Assembly (NCBI RefSeq): GCF_001645685.2
Contig: NZ_CP017080.1
Span: 257,501 to 295,000, forward strand
Source of the DNA: Peribacillus muralis
GTDB taxonomy: Bacteria; Bacillota; Bacilli; Bacillales; DSM-1321
Reading direction: 5' to 3'
Length of the DNA: 37,500 bases
Numbering within the stretch: position 1 is the stretch's first letter; each line of letters opens with the position of its first letter. Under the pieces are notes generated by a model that had not been told where the DNA came from, made no database searches, and saw only the letters and a program-made list of their open reading frames with translations. The translations under genes were made by a program, and so were the position numbers. Below, piece by piece: positions 29,006-37,497 of the stretch.

Positions 29006-29833
29006 ATGAATCAATTGGTTTACGATTTCATTAAGCAAAATCAAGATTACATCCTGACTGAGTGGATGGATATCATGAAGGAAAGTGCGGACGAAAGATT
29101 AATAAAGGTTGTCTCTGATCGGATGTTCACGCAAACGAGCAGTGAATTTATAGATATGATCATCACGAATGTTGATAGTAAAAACAAGGAATTCTCATTG
29201 AAGCTTTCAGATTTTGCAGAGAAAGTCGTCCAATTGGGATGGCCTCTTACTTTCGTCAATGAAGGACTTCATAAATTCACGTTGATTGTCATTAATGGAA
29301 TGGTCGACAAGGGGCTGGTGACTCCGGATAATCAAGTCAATCTTGTTAATCATTTGGATAAATGGGCCACACCGATTAATAATGAAATCGTCAATATATA
29401 TACGCAAACTTGGGAAAGAACAGTATCGATGCAGAGAATAGCCTTGCAGGAGCTTTCGGCACCGCTCATTCCTGTATTGGAGGGCATTACGGTCATGCCG
29501 CTGATAGGCACCATTGATACGGAACGTGCCAAGCAGATAATGGAAAACCTCTTGACCGGTGTCGTTAAGCATAGATCCGAAGTCGTCCTTATTGATATTA
29601 CGGGTGTGCCGGTAGTGGATACAATGGTTGCCCATCATATCATCCAGGCAGCGGAAGCGGTCCGCTTGGTGGGAGCTAAATGCATACTTTGCGGAATACG
29701 GCCGGAAATAGCCCAAACCATCGTTAATCTTGGGATTAATCTAAATGAAGTGATTACTAAAAATACTTTGAAAAAGGGAATTGAAGTTGCATTGGAATTA
29801 ACGAGCCGCAAGATTGTAGAGGTGGAGGGATAA
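29006..29833 (+). CDS. rsbRA: RsbR-type stressosome co-antagonist
   Basis: 275 residues. The N-terminal non-haem globin-like sensor domain (about 1-135) projects from the stressosome; the C-terminal STAS domain (about 150-270) builds its core with RsbS. The two threonines phosphorylated by RsbT are present: T172 ([12 protein letters not shown]) and T206 ([11 protein letters not shown]). The STAS part is almost identical to B. subtilis RsbRA, while the sensor part differs strongly, as expected for signal input. ATG at 29006 is chosen over GTG at 28985 because GGGAGG lies just before it. It is the first gene of the sigma-B operon. Confidence 0.95.
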   Translation: MNQLVYDFIKQNQDYILTEWMDIMKESADERLIKVVSDRMFTQTSSEFIDMIITNVDSKNKEFSLKLSDFAEKVVQLGWPLTFVNEGLHKFTLIVINGMVDKGLVTPDNQVNLVNHLDKWATPINNEIVNIYTQTWERTVSMQRIALQELSAPLIPVLEGITVMPLIGTIDTERAKQIMENLLTGVVKHRSEVVLIDITGVPVVDTMVAHHIIQAAEAVRLVGAKCILCGIRPEIAQTIVNLGINLNEVITKNTLKKGIEVALELTSRKIVEVEG

Positions 29834-29835
29834 GT

Positions 29836-30192
29836 ATGAGGATTCCGATATTAAAGCTTTATGACTGCTTGTTGGTCTCGATACAATGGGAATTGGATGA
29901 TGTAACCGCCCTGCAATTTCAAGAGGATTTACTGCATAAGATCCATGAAACAAGCGCCAACGGCGTTGTCATAGATATTACCTCGATAGATTTTATAGAT
30001 TCTTTTATCGCAAAGGTATTGGGCGATGTCTTTAGCATGTCCAAGCTCATGGGGGCAAAGGTTGTAATTACGGGAATCCAGCCAGCTGTTGCCATAACAT
30101 TGATTGAACTTGGAATCAGTCTTGATGATGTTATGACAGCATTAGATTTAGAGAAAGGCCTGGAGAAATTACAACAGGAATTGGGGGATTAA
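29836..30192 (+). CDS. rsbS: RsbS stressosome antagonist (STAS)
   Basis: A 118-residue single STAS domain that, with RsbR, sequesters RsbT in the stressosome; phosphorylation by RsbT at Ser56 (FIDSFIAK) releases RsbT under stress. The sequence [19 protein letters not shown] is the family signature. It starts 2 bp after the rsbR stop, with GGTGGAGGG inside the rsbR end. Confidence 0.96.
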   Translation: MRIPILKLYDCLLVSIQWELDDVTALQFQEDLLHKIHETSANGVVIDITSIDFIDSFIAKVLGDVFSMSKLMGAKVVITGIQPAVAITLIELGISLDDVMTALDLEKGLEKLQQELGD

Positions 30193-30195
30193 AGA

Positions 30196-30597
30196 ATGGA
30201 GTTCCAATCCTGCGTAAAAATAATTAACGAATGGGACATAGTAGCTGCAAGGCAGCTTGGAAGGAATGTGGCTAAAGAGTTGGGATTCGGGACTGTAGAT
30301 CAGGCCAGGATCACAACGGCTATAAGCGAGTTGGCCAGAAATATATACCTATATGCCGGACAAGGCAGTGTAAGCATAGAAAAGCTAAATAAAAATGGGA
30401 AGTCGGGATTGAAAATCATTGCAGAGGACCAGGGGCCGGGAATCGAGGACATCCGCAGGGTCATGGAAGATGGGTATACCACTTCAGGGGGATTGGGTGC
30501 AGGCCTTCCTGGAGCCAAACGCCTAATGGATGACTTCGATATCGAATCGATACCAGGTGAAGGGACTACGATCATCGCTACGAAATGGCTCCGTTAG
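30196..30597 (+). CDS. rsbT: RsbT switch kinase
   Basis: A 133-residue GHKL-fold serine/threonine kinase. It phosphorylates RsbS and RsbR, then leaves the stressosome and activates RsbU. Motifs: the N-box ISELARNIYLYAG, the G1 box EDQGPGIED and G2 GGLGAGLPGAKRLMD. It starts 3 bp after rsbS. Confidence 0.96.
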   Translation: MEFQSCVKIINEWDIVAARQLGRNVAKELGFGTVDQARITTAISELARNIYLYAGQGSVSIEKLNKNGKSGLKIIAEDQGPGIEDIRRVMEDGYTTSGGLGAGLPGAKRLMDDFDIESIPGEGTTIIATKWLR

Positions 30598-30606
30598 GGG
30601 GGGACT

Positions 30607-31617
30607 ATGGATAATAGGGAGAACATGGAGAAAAAGTATCATGAGGCGCTTTCTACTTATCTTAAAGACCAGAATGAGCAGGCACTCTACCAAGGGCAAA
30701 AGATCAGCCGCCTACATATAAAATATAATATATCTCCAGAAGAGATCATCAGTATGCATAAAAATAACTTAATGGAACTATACCCTGATCTACCCGGGAA
30801 AGTGGTGGATTCGTTCGATTTCCTGCTTGAAGTCATGATGGGATATGGGATTGCCTACCGCGAGCATCAAAGCCTTAGGCATCAACAGCAGGAATTGAAA
30901 ACGGAAATAGAAATCGCCGCAAATGTTCAGCATACGCTTTTGGGAACGGAAATACCTGATATTAAGGCTCTTGAAATTGGGGCGATCAGTGTTCCTGCCA
31001 GACAGATGAATGGAGATTATTATCACTTCGTCCAAGATGAAAACGAGCGTATCGGAGTGGGGATAGCCGATGTCATCGGCAAAGGGATTCCTGCGGCCTT
31101 GTGCATGTCCATGATTAAATATGCAATGGATAGTCTTCCTGAGCACCGTCATGAACCGAACAACGTGCTTGAGAGCTTGAACCGCGTCGTCGAGCATAAT
31201 GTGGATCCCAGCATGTTCATAACGATGTTCTATGGATTGTATGATCCGCATGATAGGAAATTCTCCTATGCTTCGGCTGGCCATGAACCGGGTTTTTATT
31301 ATGATGCCGCTTCGGGAACTTTTAGCGATTTGGACGCGAAAGGACTTTTGCTTGGAGTCGATAAAAAAACCAGGTACCGCCAATATGAAAAGACGGTCAA
31401 TCGTGGAGACATGATCATCTTACTATCTGACGGGGTAACGGAGTGCCGGACGAATGATGGGTTTATAGAAAGAGATACACTAATTGGTTTCATTAAGAAG
31501 AATATGCATTTGCAAGCCCAGGAAATGGTGAATAATATTTATAAGCAATTGGAGAAAATGCAGAACTTTCAGCTAAGGGATGATTTCACCTTAATAATTT
31601 TAAAATCGAATGTTTAG
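30607..31617 (+). CDS. rsbU: RsbU PP2C phosphatase activator of sigma-B
   Basis: 336 residues. The N-terminal four-helix domain (about 1-85) binds RsbT; a helical linker follows; the C-terminal PP2C/SpoIIE domain (about 120-336) dephosphorylates RsbV. Metal residues are in MNGDYYHF, IADVIGKGIPAAL, LLSDGVTEC and RDDFTLI. GGGGGG precedes the ATG. The internal sigma-B promoter overlaps its stop codon. Confidence 0.96.
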   Translation: MDNRENMEKKYHEALSTYLKDQNEQALYQGQKISRLHIKYNISPEEIISMHKNNLMELYPDLPGKVVDSFDFLLEVMMGYGIAYREHQSLRHQQQELKTEIEIAANVQHTLLGTEIPDIKALEIGAISVPARQMNGDYYHFVQDENERIGVGIADVIGKGIPAALCMSMIKYAMDSLPEHRHEPNNVLESLNRVVEHNVDPSMFITMFYGLYDPHDRKFSYASAGHEPGFYYDAASGTFSDLDAKGLLLGVDKKTRYRQYEKTVNRGDMIILLSDGVTECRTNDGFIERDTLIGFIKKNMHLQAQEMVNNIYKQLEKMQNFQLRDDFTLIILKSNV

Positions 31618-31636
31618 CATTTTTTTCTCTGGGTAT
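31612..31636 (+). promoter_or_regulatory. Internal sigma-B promoter before rsbV
   Basis: GTTTAG (31612-31617), 13 bp, GGGTAT (31631-31636): near-perfect sigma-B consensus, 40 bp before rsbV. This is the autoregulatory promoter known from B. subtilis, driving rsbV-rsbW-sigB-rsbX. Confidence 0.9.
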
Positions 31637-31676
31637 AGATATAAGAATGAAGAGGATTTGAAGAGGTGGGTCAAGG

Positions 31677-32009
31677 ATGAATATAACAGTAGATGTCAAT
31701 GAATTGAATACTGAATTTATAGTAAAACTAAAAGGTGAAATCGATGCTTATACTGCGCCGAAGCTAAGAGAATCACTATTTCCGATATCAGAGCGGGAAA
31801 ACGTCAAGATCATCATCGATTTGAGCGAGGTCTCCTACATGGATAGCACAGGTCTTGGAGTATTTGTCGGTGCATTTAAAAGTGTCAGGGCAAATAATGG
31901 CGAATTCACTTTAGTTGGTTTATCAGAAAGGCTACGACGGTTATTTGATATTACGGGTCTTGCAGATATCATTGATATAAAAAGTGGTACAGAGGGTGGG
32001 TTAGAATGA
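31677..32009 (+). CDS. rsbV: RsbV anti-anti-sigma factor
   Basis: A 110-residue STAS protein. Unphosphorylated RsbV binds RsbW and frees sigma-B; RsbW phosphorylates it at Ser57 (YMDSTGLG), and RsbU reverses this. AGAGGTGGG precedes the ATG. Its stop overlaps the rsbW start (ATGA). Confidence 0.96.
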   Translation: MNITVDVNELNTEFIVKLKGEIDAYTAPKLRESLFPISERENVKIIIDLSEVSYMDSTGLGVFVGAFKSVRANNGEFTLVGLSERLRRLFDITGLADIIDIKSGTEGGLE

Positions 32010-32479
32010 GTCAAGTATATGATTACATCGAAATGAAAATACCTGCAAAACCCGAGTTCATCGGTGTCATTCGTTTAACACTTTCTGGAATAGGCAGTCG
32101 GATGGGGTTTGCCTATGAGGAAATCGAGGATTTGAAGATCGCTACAAGTGAAGCATGTACGAATGCGGTTCAGCATGCATATAAAGATTCCGAAAAAGGT
32201 GAAGTGAAGGTTAGCTTTGGCCTTTATCCAGATCGTTTGGAGGTCATGGTTTCTGATAGTGGTAAGAGCTGTAATTTCGAAGAGGTTCGCCAAGGTCTCG
32301 GTCCGTACGAGAATGGGCAAAAGGTCGAGCTCATGAGAGAAGGCGGCTTGGGTCTTTACCTCATTGAAACACTGATGGACGATGTGAAAATCCATCAGCA
32401 TGACGGGGTTACTGTTTTTATGACTAAGTTCTTAGAAGGAGAGCAGGTGGAGATGGATGCAAAAACAGTCTCAACCTAA
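32006..32479 (+). CDS. rsbW: RsbW anti-sigma-B factor / serine kinase
   Basis: A 157-residue GHKL kinase that holds sigma-B inactive and phosphorylates RsbV. Motifs: the N-box ATSEACTNAVQHAY, G1 VSDSGKSCNF and G2 EGGLGLYLIETLMDD. It overlaps rsbV by 4 bp and sigB by 23 bp, fixing stoichiometry by translational coupling. Confidence 0.96.
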   Translation: MSQVYDYIEMKIPAKPEFIGVIRLTLSGIGSRMGFAYEEIEDLKIATSEACTNAVQHAYKDSEKGEVKVSFGLYPDRLEVMVSDSGKSCNFEEVRQGLGPYENGQKVELMREGGLGLYLIETLMDDVKIHQHDGVTVFMTKFLEGEQVEMDAKTVST

Positions 32480-33245
32480 TCAGGCACAAAAAGAACAAGT
32501 AAATGAATGGATTAGAGCGTATCAGCAAAACCAGGATGATGAAGCGCAAAGCAATTTAGTCATCCATTACAAAGGTTTGGTTGAAACGATCTCACGTAAG
32601 TACGCAAAAGGCAAGTCGTTTCAGGAGGATATTTCTCAAGTCGGAATGATTGGTTTATTAGGTGCCATCAGACGATATGATGAATCCTTCGGCAAAAGCT
32701 TTGAAGCGTTTGCCGTACCTACGATAATCGGTGAAATCAAAAGGTTTTTACGTGACAAAACCTGGAGTGTCCATGTACCAAGAAGGATAAAGGAACTTGG
32801 ACCGAAAATCAGGGTGACGGTCGAGGAACTGACGACGACATTGCACCGTTCGCCAAGAATCGATGAAATAGCCGATAGCATAGGTGTGACCGAGGAAGAG
32901 GTTCTGGAAGCGATGGAGATGGGGAAAAGCTATCAAGCTTTATCTGTCGATCATTCCATTGAAGCGGATTCCGATGGCGGTACCGTCACCTTGCTTGATA
33001 TATTTGGTAATGTGGATGAAGGTTTTGAAAGGGTCAATCAGCGACTTGTTCTTGAAAAGGTGCTTCACGTTTTGAGTGACCGTGAAAAGATGATCATCCA
33101 GCACACCTATTTAGAGAATTTAAGCCAAAAAGAAGCCGGTGATAAACTTGGAATTTCCCAAATGCATGTGTCGAGACTCCAGCGCCGTGCTATCAAGAAA
33201 CTTCAAGAGGCGATTAACGCTGAAAACTCGGAGTTAATTCAGTGA
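32457..33245 (+). CDS. sigB: RNA polymerase sigma factor SigB (general stress)
   Basis: 262 residues. Region 2: FQEDISQVGMIGLLGAIRRYD and FEAFAVPTIIGEIKRFLRD, ending with TWSVHVPRRIKEL. Region 3 follows (RSPRIDEIADSIGVTEEEV). Region 4 has the helix-turn-helix LSQKEAGDKLGISQMHVSRL that reads the -35 GTTTAA. The first 23 bp lie within rsbW, with GGTGGAG upstream. It directs the general stress regulon and its own operon. Confidence 0.96.
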   Translation: MQKQSQPNQAQKEQVNEWIRAYQQNQDDEAQSNLVIHYKGLVETISRKYAKGKSFQEDISQVGMIGLLGAIRRYDESFGKSFEAFAVPTIIGEIKRFLRDKTWSVHVPRRIKELGPKIRVTVEELTTTLHRSPRIDEIADSIGVTEEEVLEAMEMGKSYQALSVDHSIEADSDGGTVTLLDIFGNVDEGFERVNQRLVLEKVLHVLSDREKMIIQHTYLENLSQKEAGDKLGISQMHVSRLQRRAIKKLQEAINAENSELIQ

Positions 33246-33853
33246 TCAAAGATATTCTCAAAGAAAAAAGAATTGAAATCCTTGCCTCCCAGACCTCTAA
33301 AAACGGGATGGTTTATTGCGGTGATGACTACTTTTTTCTTGATACGGAAGAATATTTTGTATGTGTTTTGGCAGATGGGCTGGGCAGTGGAAAATATGCT
33401 TACGAATCCTCCCATGCTGTCATCGAGGAAGTCAAGCGCAATCATGAGTTGGATGTCGAATCACTGATGGCCGTATGCAATCAGGTTTTGATCGACAAGC
33501 GGGGAGCGGCCGTATCCATTTTGAAAATTTTTTACGAGAAGAATGAATTTGTATATAGTTCCGTAGGTAACATCCGTTTTTTTCTGTATAATCCCAAGGT
33601 CGACAAGCTTGTTTACCCGTTGCCTGTTACAGGATATCTATCGGGCAGGAAGCAAAAATACAGGACGGAAAGATACAAGTATGAACCAAATGCAAAATTC
33701 ATTCTTCATTCGGATGGCCTTGAACTTAAGGGAGCTAAATCTTTTTTAAAAAGGCAGGCTCCCATCGTTCTGAATGCTAAAGACATTTTGGAAAGCAGTC
33801 CAGCAACTGCAGACGATACGACATTCATTTTAGGAAGCTTACTTTCGCTGTAA
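33242..33853 (+). CDS. rsbX: RsbX negative regulator phosphatase (PP2C)
   Basis: A 203-residue minimal PP2C phosphatase that dephosphorylates RsbS and RsbR, resetting the stressosome. Motifs: LADGLGSGKYAYE, SSVGNIRFFLY, LHSDGLEL and DDTTFILG. The GTG start overlaps the sigB stop by 4 bp (GTGA). It ends the sigma-B operon. Confidence 0.93.
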   Translation: MIKDILKEKRIEILASQTSKNGMVYCGDDYFFLDTEEYFVCVLADGLGSGKYAYESSHAVIEEVKRNHELDVESLMAVCNQVLIDKRGAAVSILKIFYEKNEFVYSSVGNIRFFLYNPKVDKLVYPLPVTGYLSGRKQKYRTERYKYEPNAKFILHSDGLELKGAKSFLKRQAPIVLNAKDILESSPATADDTTFILGSLLSL

Positions 33854-33873
33854 TTCGGAAGTGAGCTTTTTTT
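33835..33873 (+). terminator. Terminator of the sigma-B operon
   Basis: AAGCTTACTTTC pairs with GGAAGTGAGCTT with two non-canonical positions, followed by a T run; it overlaps the end of rsbX. Confidence 0.7.
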
Positions 33874-33946
33874 GTATGGAGTTCGCAACTTCATTCCTGA
33901 TTTGCTAGACTGTATATATGAGTTCGAAAGGGTGGAGGGAAACGTT

Positions 33947-36130
33947 ATGATCGTTATGGAAGATACGTTGAAAGAATTGATTAAACAAATATCCAATGAA
34001 CTAAGTTTGAAAAATCACCAAGTTCAAAACGTGATACAAATGCTGCAGGAAGGGAATACGGTCCCTTTTATTGCCCGCTATAGAAAAGAAATGACAGGCT
34101 CGCTCGATGAAGTTCAGATCCGTTCGATTATGGAAAGGTGGAATTATCTAGAGAATCTTGGCCAGAGGAAAGTGGAAGTTACACGTTCGATCGGGGAACA
34201 GGGAAAATTGACGGATGAATTGAAAAGGCAAATCGAAAAGGCGGCAAAATTGCAGGAAGTGGAGGATTTATATAGGCCATTCAAGCAAAAAAGAAGGACG
34301 AAAGCCACAGTCGCGAAAGAAAAGGGGCTTGAACCATTCTCCAGTTGGCTGCTTGAATGCCATTTGGACGCCCGGGTCAATGAAAAAGCCGCGGAATTCA
34401 TATCAGCAGAAAAAGAAGTTCCTTCTATTGAAGAGGCTATTGCAGGAGCGCAGGATATAATTGCTGAACATATTTCCGATGATGCAGAATTGAGGAAGTG
34501 GATAAGGGCCGAGATTTTCAAAGCTGGAAAAGTGGTTTCCGTTGTTAAGAATCAAGATAAGGACGAGAAAAGAATCTTTGAAATGTATTATGAATACGAG
34601 GAGCCGGTGCAAAGGATCGTACCGCACCGGGTTTTGGCACTTAATAGAGGTGAAAAGGAAGAGGTATTGCGGATATCGCTTCAACCGCGAACTGAAATCA
34701 TCATCGGACATCTTGAGCGCAAAATCATCAAAAATGTCCATTCTGAAGCAAAGGATGTTCTTAAAACTGCGATTGAAGATGGACTCAAACGTTTGATCAT
34801 GCCGTCGGTTGAGCGGGAAATCAGAAAAGAACTGACTGAAAAAGCCGAGGATCAGGCCATTCATATTTTTTCGGAAAACTTGCGTAATCTGCTTCTTCAG
34901 CCTCCGCTCAAGGGGAAAGTGGTACTTGCCCTCGATCCCGCTTACCGAACGGGCTGTAAATTGGCTGTCATTGATGAAACGGGTAAGGTGCTGGACATCA
35001 GTGTAATATATCCTCATCCGCCTGCTGCCAAGCTTCAGGCTGCAAGAGAAAAAACGATTGAGATAATCGAACGGTTCTCGGTTGAGATTGTAGCGATCGG
35101 CAATGGGACGGCATCACGTGAATCAGAGCAATTCGTTGCAGATATTTTAAAAGAAGTGAACGCCAATGTCTCTTATATTATCGTCAATGAAGCGGGAGCC
35201 AGTGTGTATTCTGCCTCGGACATTGCCCGTGAAGAGTTTCCGGATCTGCAAGTGGAACAGAGAAGTGCCGTGTCGATAGGAAGAAGGCTTCAAGATCCCC
35301 TCGCGGAACTTGTTAAAATCGATCCCCAATCAGTTGGGGTAGGCCAATATCAACATGATGTTTCCCAGAAAAAGCTGGCGGGATCCCTCTCTTTTGTAGT
35401 GGAAACAGCTGTTAACCAAGTGGGGGTGAACGTCAATACCGCTTCATCTTCCCTATTACAATATGTAGCTGGTTTATCAAAATCCGTTGCTCAAAATATC
35501 GTCAAGAAAAGGGAAACGGAAGGGAAGTTTTCAAGCAGGAAAGAATTGAAGAAAATACCCCGTCTTGGATCCAAAACGTATGAACAGTGCATAGGGTTTC
35601 TGCGCATCATCAATGGCGATGAACCTTTGGACCAGACCGCAATTCATCCCGAGAACTATGGTGCCGTGAATAAACTGTTGAAGAAAATGGGATTCACATC
35701 ACGGGATTTAGGCAGTGAGGCATTGAATGAGGAATTAATCAAATTAAATCCAGCTCAATTGGTCGATGAATTGGAAATAGGGGAAATTACGATTAAAGAT
35801 ATCATTGAGGATTTACTGAAGCCGGGAAGAGATCCTCGTGATGAATTATCAAAACCACTGCTTAAGCAGGATGTGCTGAAAATGGAGGATCTACAAGTTG
35901 GGATGGAATTGCAAGGTACAGTGAGGAATGTAGTGGATTTCGGCGCGTTTGTGGATATTGGTGTTAAACAGGATGGGCTGGTGCATATATCAAAACTGAG
36001 CAATCGGTTCGTTAAGCACCCGCTGGATGTAGTTGCCGTTGGGGATGTAGTGACGGTTTGGGTCGAGCAAGTCGACGCCCAAAAGCAAAGGGTATCTTTA
36101 ACGATGCTCCAGCCAAAGGAACAAAACTAG
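33947..36130 (+). CDS. tex: Tex-family RNA-binding transcription accessory protein
   Basis: 727 residues (YdcI in B. subtilis). Domains in order: an N-terminal helical region with VPFIARYRKEMTGSLDE, a YqgF-like RNase H fold (about 310-440; VVLALDPAYRTGCKLAVID), a helix-hairpin-helix part (VNTASSSLLQYVAGLSK ... KKIPRLGSKTYEQ) and a C-terminal S1 RNA-binding domain (about 645-715; GTVRNVVDFGAFVDIGVKQD). Tex proteins bind nucleic acid and the transcription machinery; the exact role is unsettled. ATG at 33947 is preferred because GGAGGGAAAC precedes it; an in-frame ATG at 33872 overlaps the upstream terminator. Confidence 0.95.
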   Translation: MIVMEDTLKELIKQISNELSLKNHQVQNVIQMLQEGNTVPFIARYRKEMTGSLDEVQIRSIMERWNYLENLGQRKVEVTRSIGEQGKLTDELKRQIEKAAKLQEVEDLYRPFKQKRRTKATVAKEKGLEPFSSWLLECHLDARVNEKAAEFISAEKEVPSIEEAIAGAQDIIAEHISDDAELRKWIRAEIFKAGKVVSVVKNQDKDEKRIFEMYYEYEEPVQRIVPHRVLALNRGEKEEVLRISLQPRTEIIIGHLERKIIKNVHSEAKDVLKTAIEDGLKRLIMPSVEREIRKELTEKAEDQAIHIFSENLRNLLLQPPLKGKVVLALDPAYRTGCKLAVIDETGKVLDISVIYPHPPAAKLQAAREKTIEIIERFSVEIVAIGNGTASRESEQFVADILKEVNANVSYIIVNEAGASVYSASDIAREEFPDLQVEQRSAVSIGRRLQDPLAELVKIDPQSVGVGQYQHDVSQKKLAGSLSFVVETAVNQVGVNVNTASSSLLQYVAGLSKSVAQNIVKKRETEGKFSSRKELKKIPRLGSKTYEQCIGFLRIINGDEPLDQTAIHPENYGAVNKLLKKMGFTSRDLGSEALNEELIKLNPAQLVDELEIGEITIKDIIEDLLKPGRDPRDELSKPLLKQDVLKMEDLQVGMELQGTVRNVVDFGAFVDIGVKQDGLVHISKLSNRFVKHPLDVVAVGDVVTVWVEQVDAQKQRVSLTMLQPKEQN

Positions 36131-36140
36131 CCCGCGGCAG

Positions 36141-36170
36141 GCTCCTTCTTTAATTAGAGGGAGTTTTTTT
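36141..36170. terminator. Terminator between tex and cmpA
   Basis: CTCC...TCT-TTAATT-AGA...GGAG hairpin followed by seven T, 12 bp after tex. It may serve tex only, since cmpA converges from the right. Confidence 0.6.
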
Positions 36171-36176
36171 GCAATT

Positions 36177-36296
36177 TTACAACCGGGGGCTCTCTTTTCT
36201 TTGATAAAAAAACCAGCATTGATTCAACATCTTCACTTGATAATAATCCTTGTCATGAAAGGCTTTACGGATTTGATTTTGGAACCAATTAGGCAT
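36177..36296 (-). CDS. cmpA: Cortex morphogenetic protein CmpA
   Basis: A 39-residue protein on the minus strand. It begins MPNWFQNQIRKAFHDKDYY and contains LNQCWFFYQRKE, matching the small sporulation protein CmpA (37 residues in B. subtilis, beginning MPNWLKKQ). CmpA takes part in the quality-control step that links spore coat assembly to cortex formation, together with SpoIVA and ClpXP. A perfect GGAGG lies 7 bp before the ATG. It converges on tex and diverges from the SprT-like gene, the B. subtilis location. The last few residues (ESPRL) are a short extension. Confidence 0.9.
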   Translation of the reverse strand: MPNWFQNQIRKAFHDKDYYQVKMLNQCWFFYQRKESPRL

Positions 36297-36379
36297 AGCT
36301 TTTCCTCCTTTAGTCTCCTATTGTATTATTAGTCTATGTTATAATGGGTTGTCCTGTTACCAGGGAATAGGAGGGGGAA

Positions 36380-36859
36380 ATGAAAAATCGGGATTTGCAA
36401 AAGCTAGTCGAAGAAATTTCTGTGGAATACTTTAATAAAAGATTTACACACCTTGCCAGTTTTAATCCGCGCCTTCGGACGACAGGTGGCCGTTACTTGC
36501 TGCATTCACATAATATAGAAATCAATAAGAAGTATCTTGATGAACGCGGGATGGATGAAATGATCGGGATCATAAAGCATGAATTATGCCATTACCACCT
36601 TCATATCGGGAAGAAGGGGTATCAGCATCGTGATGCGGACTTCAAGCTTTTACTCAATAAAGTGGGTGCTCCAAGATTCTGCACTCCATTGCCATCAAAT
36701 CAGATAAAGAGAAAAATGAATACAATCCAATATAAATGTGAAGACTGTCACCAGGTATATATGAGAAGAAAGCGAATCGACACTTCGCGTTTCGTTTGTG
36801 GTAAATGCCGTGGAACCTTGAGTTATCAAGGGTTTTTGGAGGGTGAATCAAAAATATAA
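36380..36859 (+). CDS. ydcK: SprT-like zinc metalloprotein (YdcK)
   Basis: 159 residues. The SprT-like domain has the zincin motif HELCH (H67, E68, H71) and [11 protein letters not shown] before it. The C-terminal zinc ribbon has C120-x2-C123 and C140-x2-C143. The fold suggests a zinc-dependent peptidase, but activity is not proven for this family in bacteria. ATG follows GGAGGGGGAA. It precedes the tRNA cluster, as ydcK does in B. subtilis. Confidence 0.93.
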   Translation: MKNRDLQKLVEEISVEYFNKRFTHLASFNPRLRTTGGRYLLHSHNIEINKKYLDERGMDEMIGIIKHELCHYHLHIGKKGYQHRDADFKLLLNKVGAPRFCTPLPSNQIKRKMNTIQYKCEDCHQVYMRRKRIDTSRFVCGKCRGTLSYQGFLEGESKI

Positions 36860-36877
36860 AAAAACACAAAAGAACTC

Positions 36878-36906
36878 TTGACTTTAAGTTGTAACCTCTT
36901 TATAAT
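36878..36906 (+). promoter_or_regulatory. Sigma-A promoter of the tRNA cluster
   Basis: TTGACT (36878-36883), 17 bp, TATAAT (36901-36906), 84 bp before tRNA-Asn. A near-consensus promoter, as expected for stable RNA. Confidence 0.85.
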
Positions 36907-36990
36907 CATAAGAGTCGACAAGATAACAACTTGTTCTTCACGACAACCACGAAGGTCCTTGAGCATGAAAAAGGAACCCATTTACATTAT

Positions 36991-37065
36991 TCCGCAGTAG
37001 CTCAGTGGTAGAGCATTCGGCTGTTAACCGAACGGTCGTAGGTTCGAGTCCTACCTGCGGAGCCA
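36991..37065 (+). tRNA. tRNA-Asn (GTT)
   Basis: Acceptor TCCGCAG pairs with CTGCGGA; anticodon loop CTGTTAA gives GTT; T-arm GGTTCGAGTCC; CCA encoded. Confidence 0.97.
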
Positions 37066-37072
37066 TTTTTTT

Positions 37073-37163
37073 GGGGAAGTACTCAAGAGGCTGAAGAGGC
37101 GCCCCTGCTAAGGGTGTAGGTCGCGTAAGCGGCGCGAGGGTTCAAATCCCTCCTTCTCCGCCA
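37073..37163 (+). tRNA. tRNA-Ser (GCT)
   Basis: A 91 nt class II tRNA with a long variable arm (GGTCGCG-TAAG-CGGCGCG). Acceptor GGGGAAG pairs with CTTCTCC (one G-T pair); anticodon loop CTGCTAA gives GCT; CCA encoded. Confidence 0.97.
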
Positions 37164-37181
37164 GTTACATATTATAATCAA

Positions 37182-37253
37182 GGCCCATTGGTCAAGCGGT
37201 TAAGACACCGCCCTTTCACGGCGGTAACACGGGTTCGAATCCCGTATGGGTCA
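37182..37253 (+). tRNA. tRNA-Glu (TTC), CCA not encoded
   Basis: Acceptor GGCCCAT pairs with ATGGGTC (one G-T); anticodon loop CTTTCAC gives TTC; T-arm GGTTCGAATCC. The sequence after the discriminator A is CTT, so CCA must be added after transcription, unlike the neighbouring tRNAs. Confidence 0.96.
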
Positions 37254-37271
37254 CTTTCTTACATATAACAT

Positions 37272-37347
37272 GGTCCCGTGGTGTAGCGGTTAACATGCCT
37301 GCCTGTCACGCAGGAGATCGCGGGTTCGATTCCCGTCGGGACCGCCA
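37272..37347 (+). tRNA. tRNA-Asp (GTC)
   Basis: Acceptor GGTCCCG pairs with CGGGACC; anticodon loop CTGTCAC gives GTC; T-arm GGTTCGATTCC; CCA encoded. Confidence 0.97.
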
Positions 37348-37362
37348 TTTTTTTTAAAACAA

Positions 37363-37391
37363 TTGCTAAAATGAAATTTTTGTGATATAAT
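37363..37391 (+). promoter_or_regulatory. Separate promoter before tRNA-Gln
   Basis: TTGCTA (37363-37368), 17 bp, TATAAT (37386-37391), 32 bp before tRNA-Gln and after a T-rich gap behind tRNA-Asp. It would add transcription of tRNA-Gln and any genes beyond the window. Confidence 0.6.
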
Positions 37392-37422
37392 ATTAACCTG
37401 GCTGTTAATCATCACAGATCAT

Positions 37423-37497
37423 TGGGCTATAGCCAAGCGGTAAGGCAACGGATTTTGATTCCGTCATGCGAAGGTTCGATCCCTTCTAGCCCAGCCA
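37423..37497 (+). tRNA. tRNA-Gln (TTG)
   Basis: Acceptor TGGGCTA pairs with TAGCCCA; anticodon loop TTTTGAT gives TTG; T-arm GGTTCGATCCC; CCA encoded, ending 3 bp before the window edge. Confidence 0.97.
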
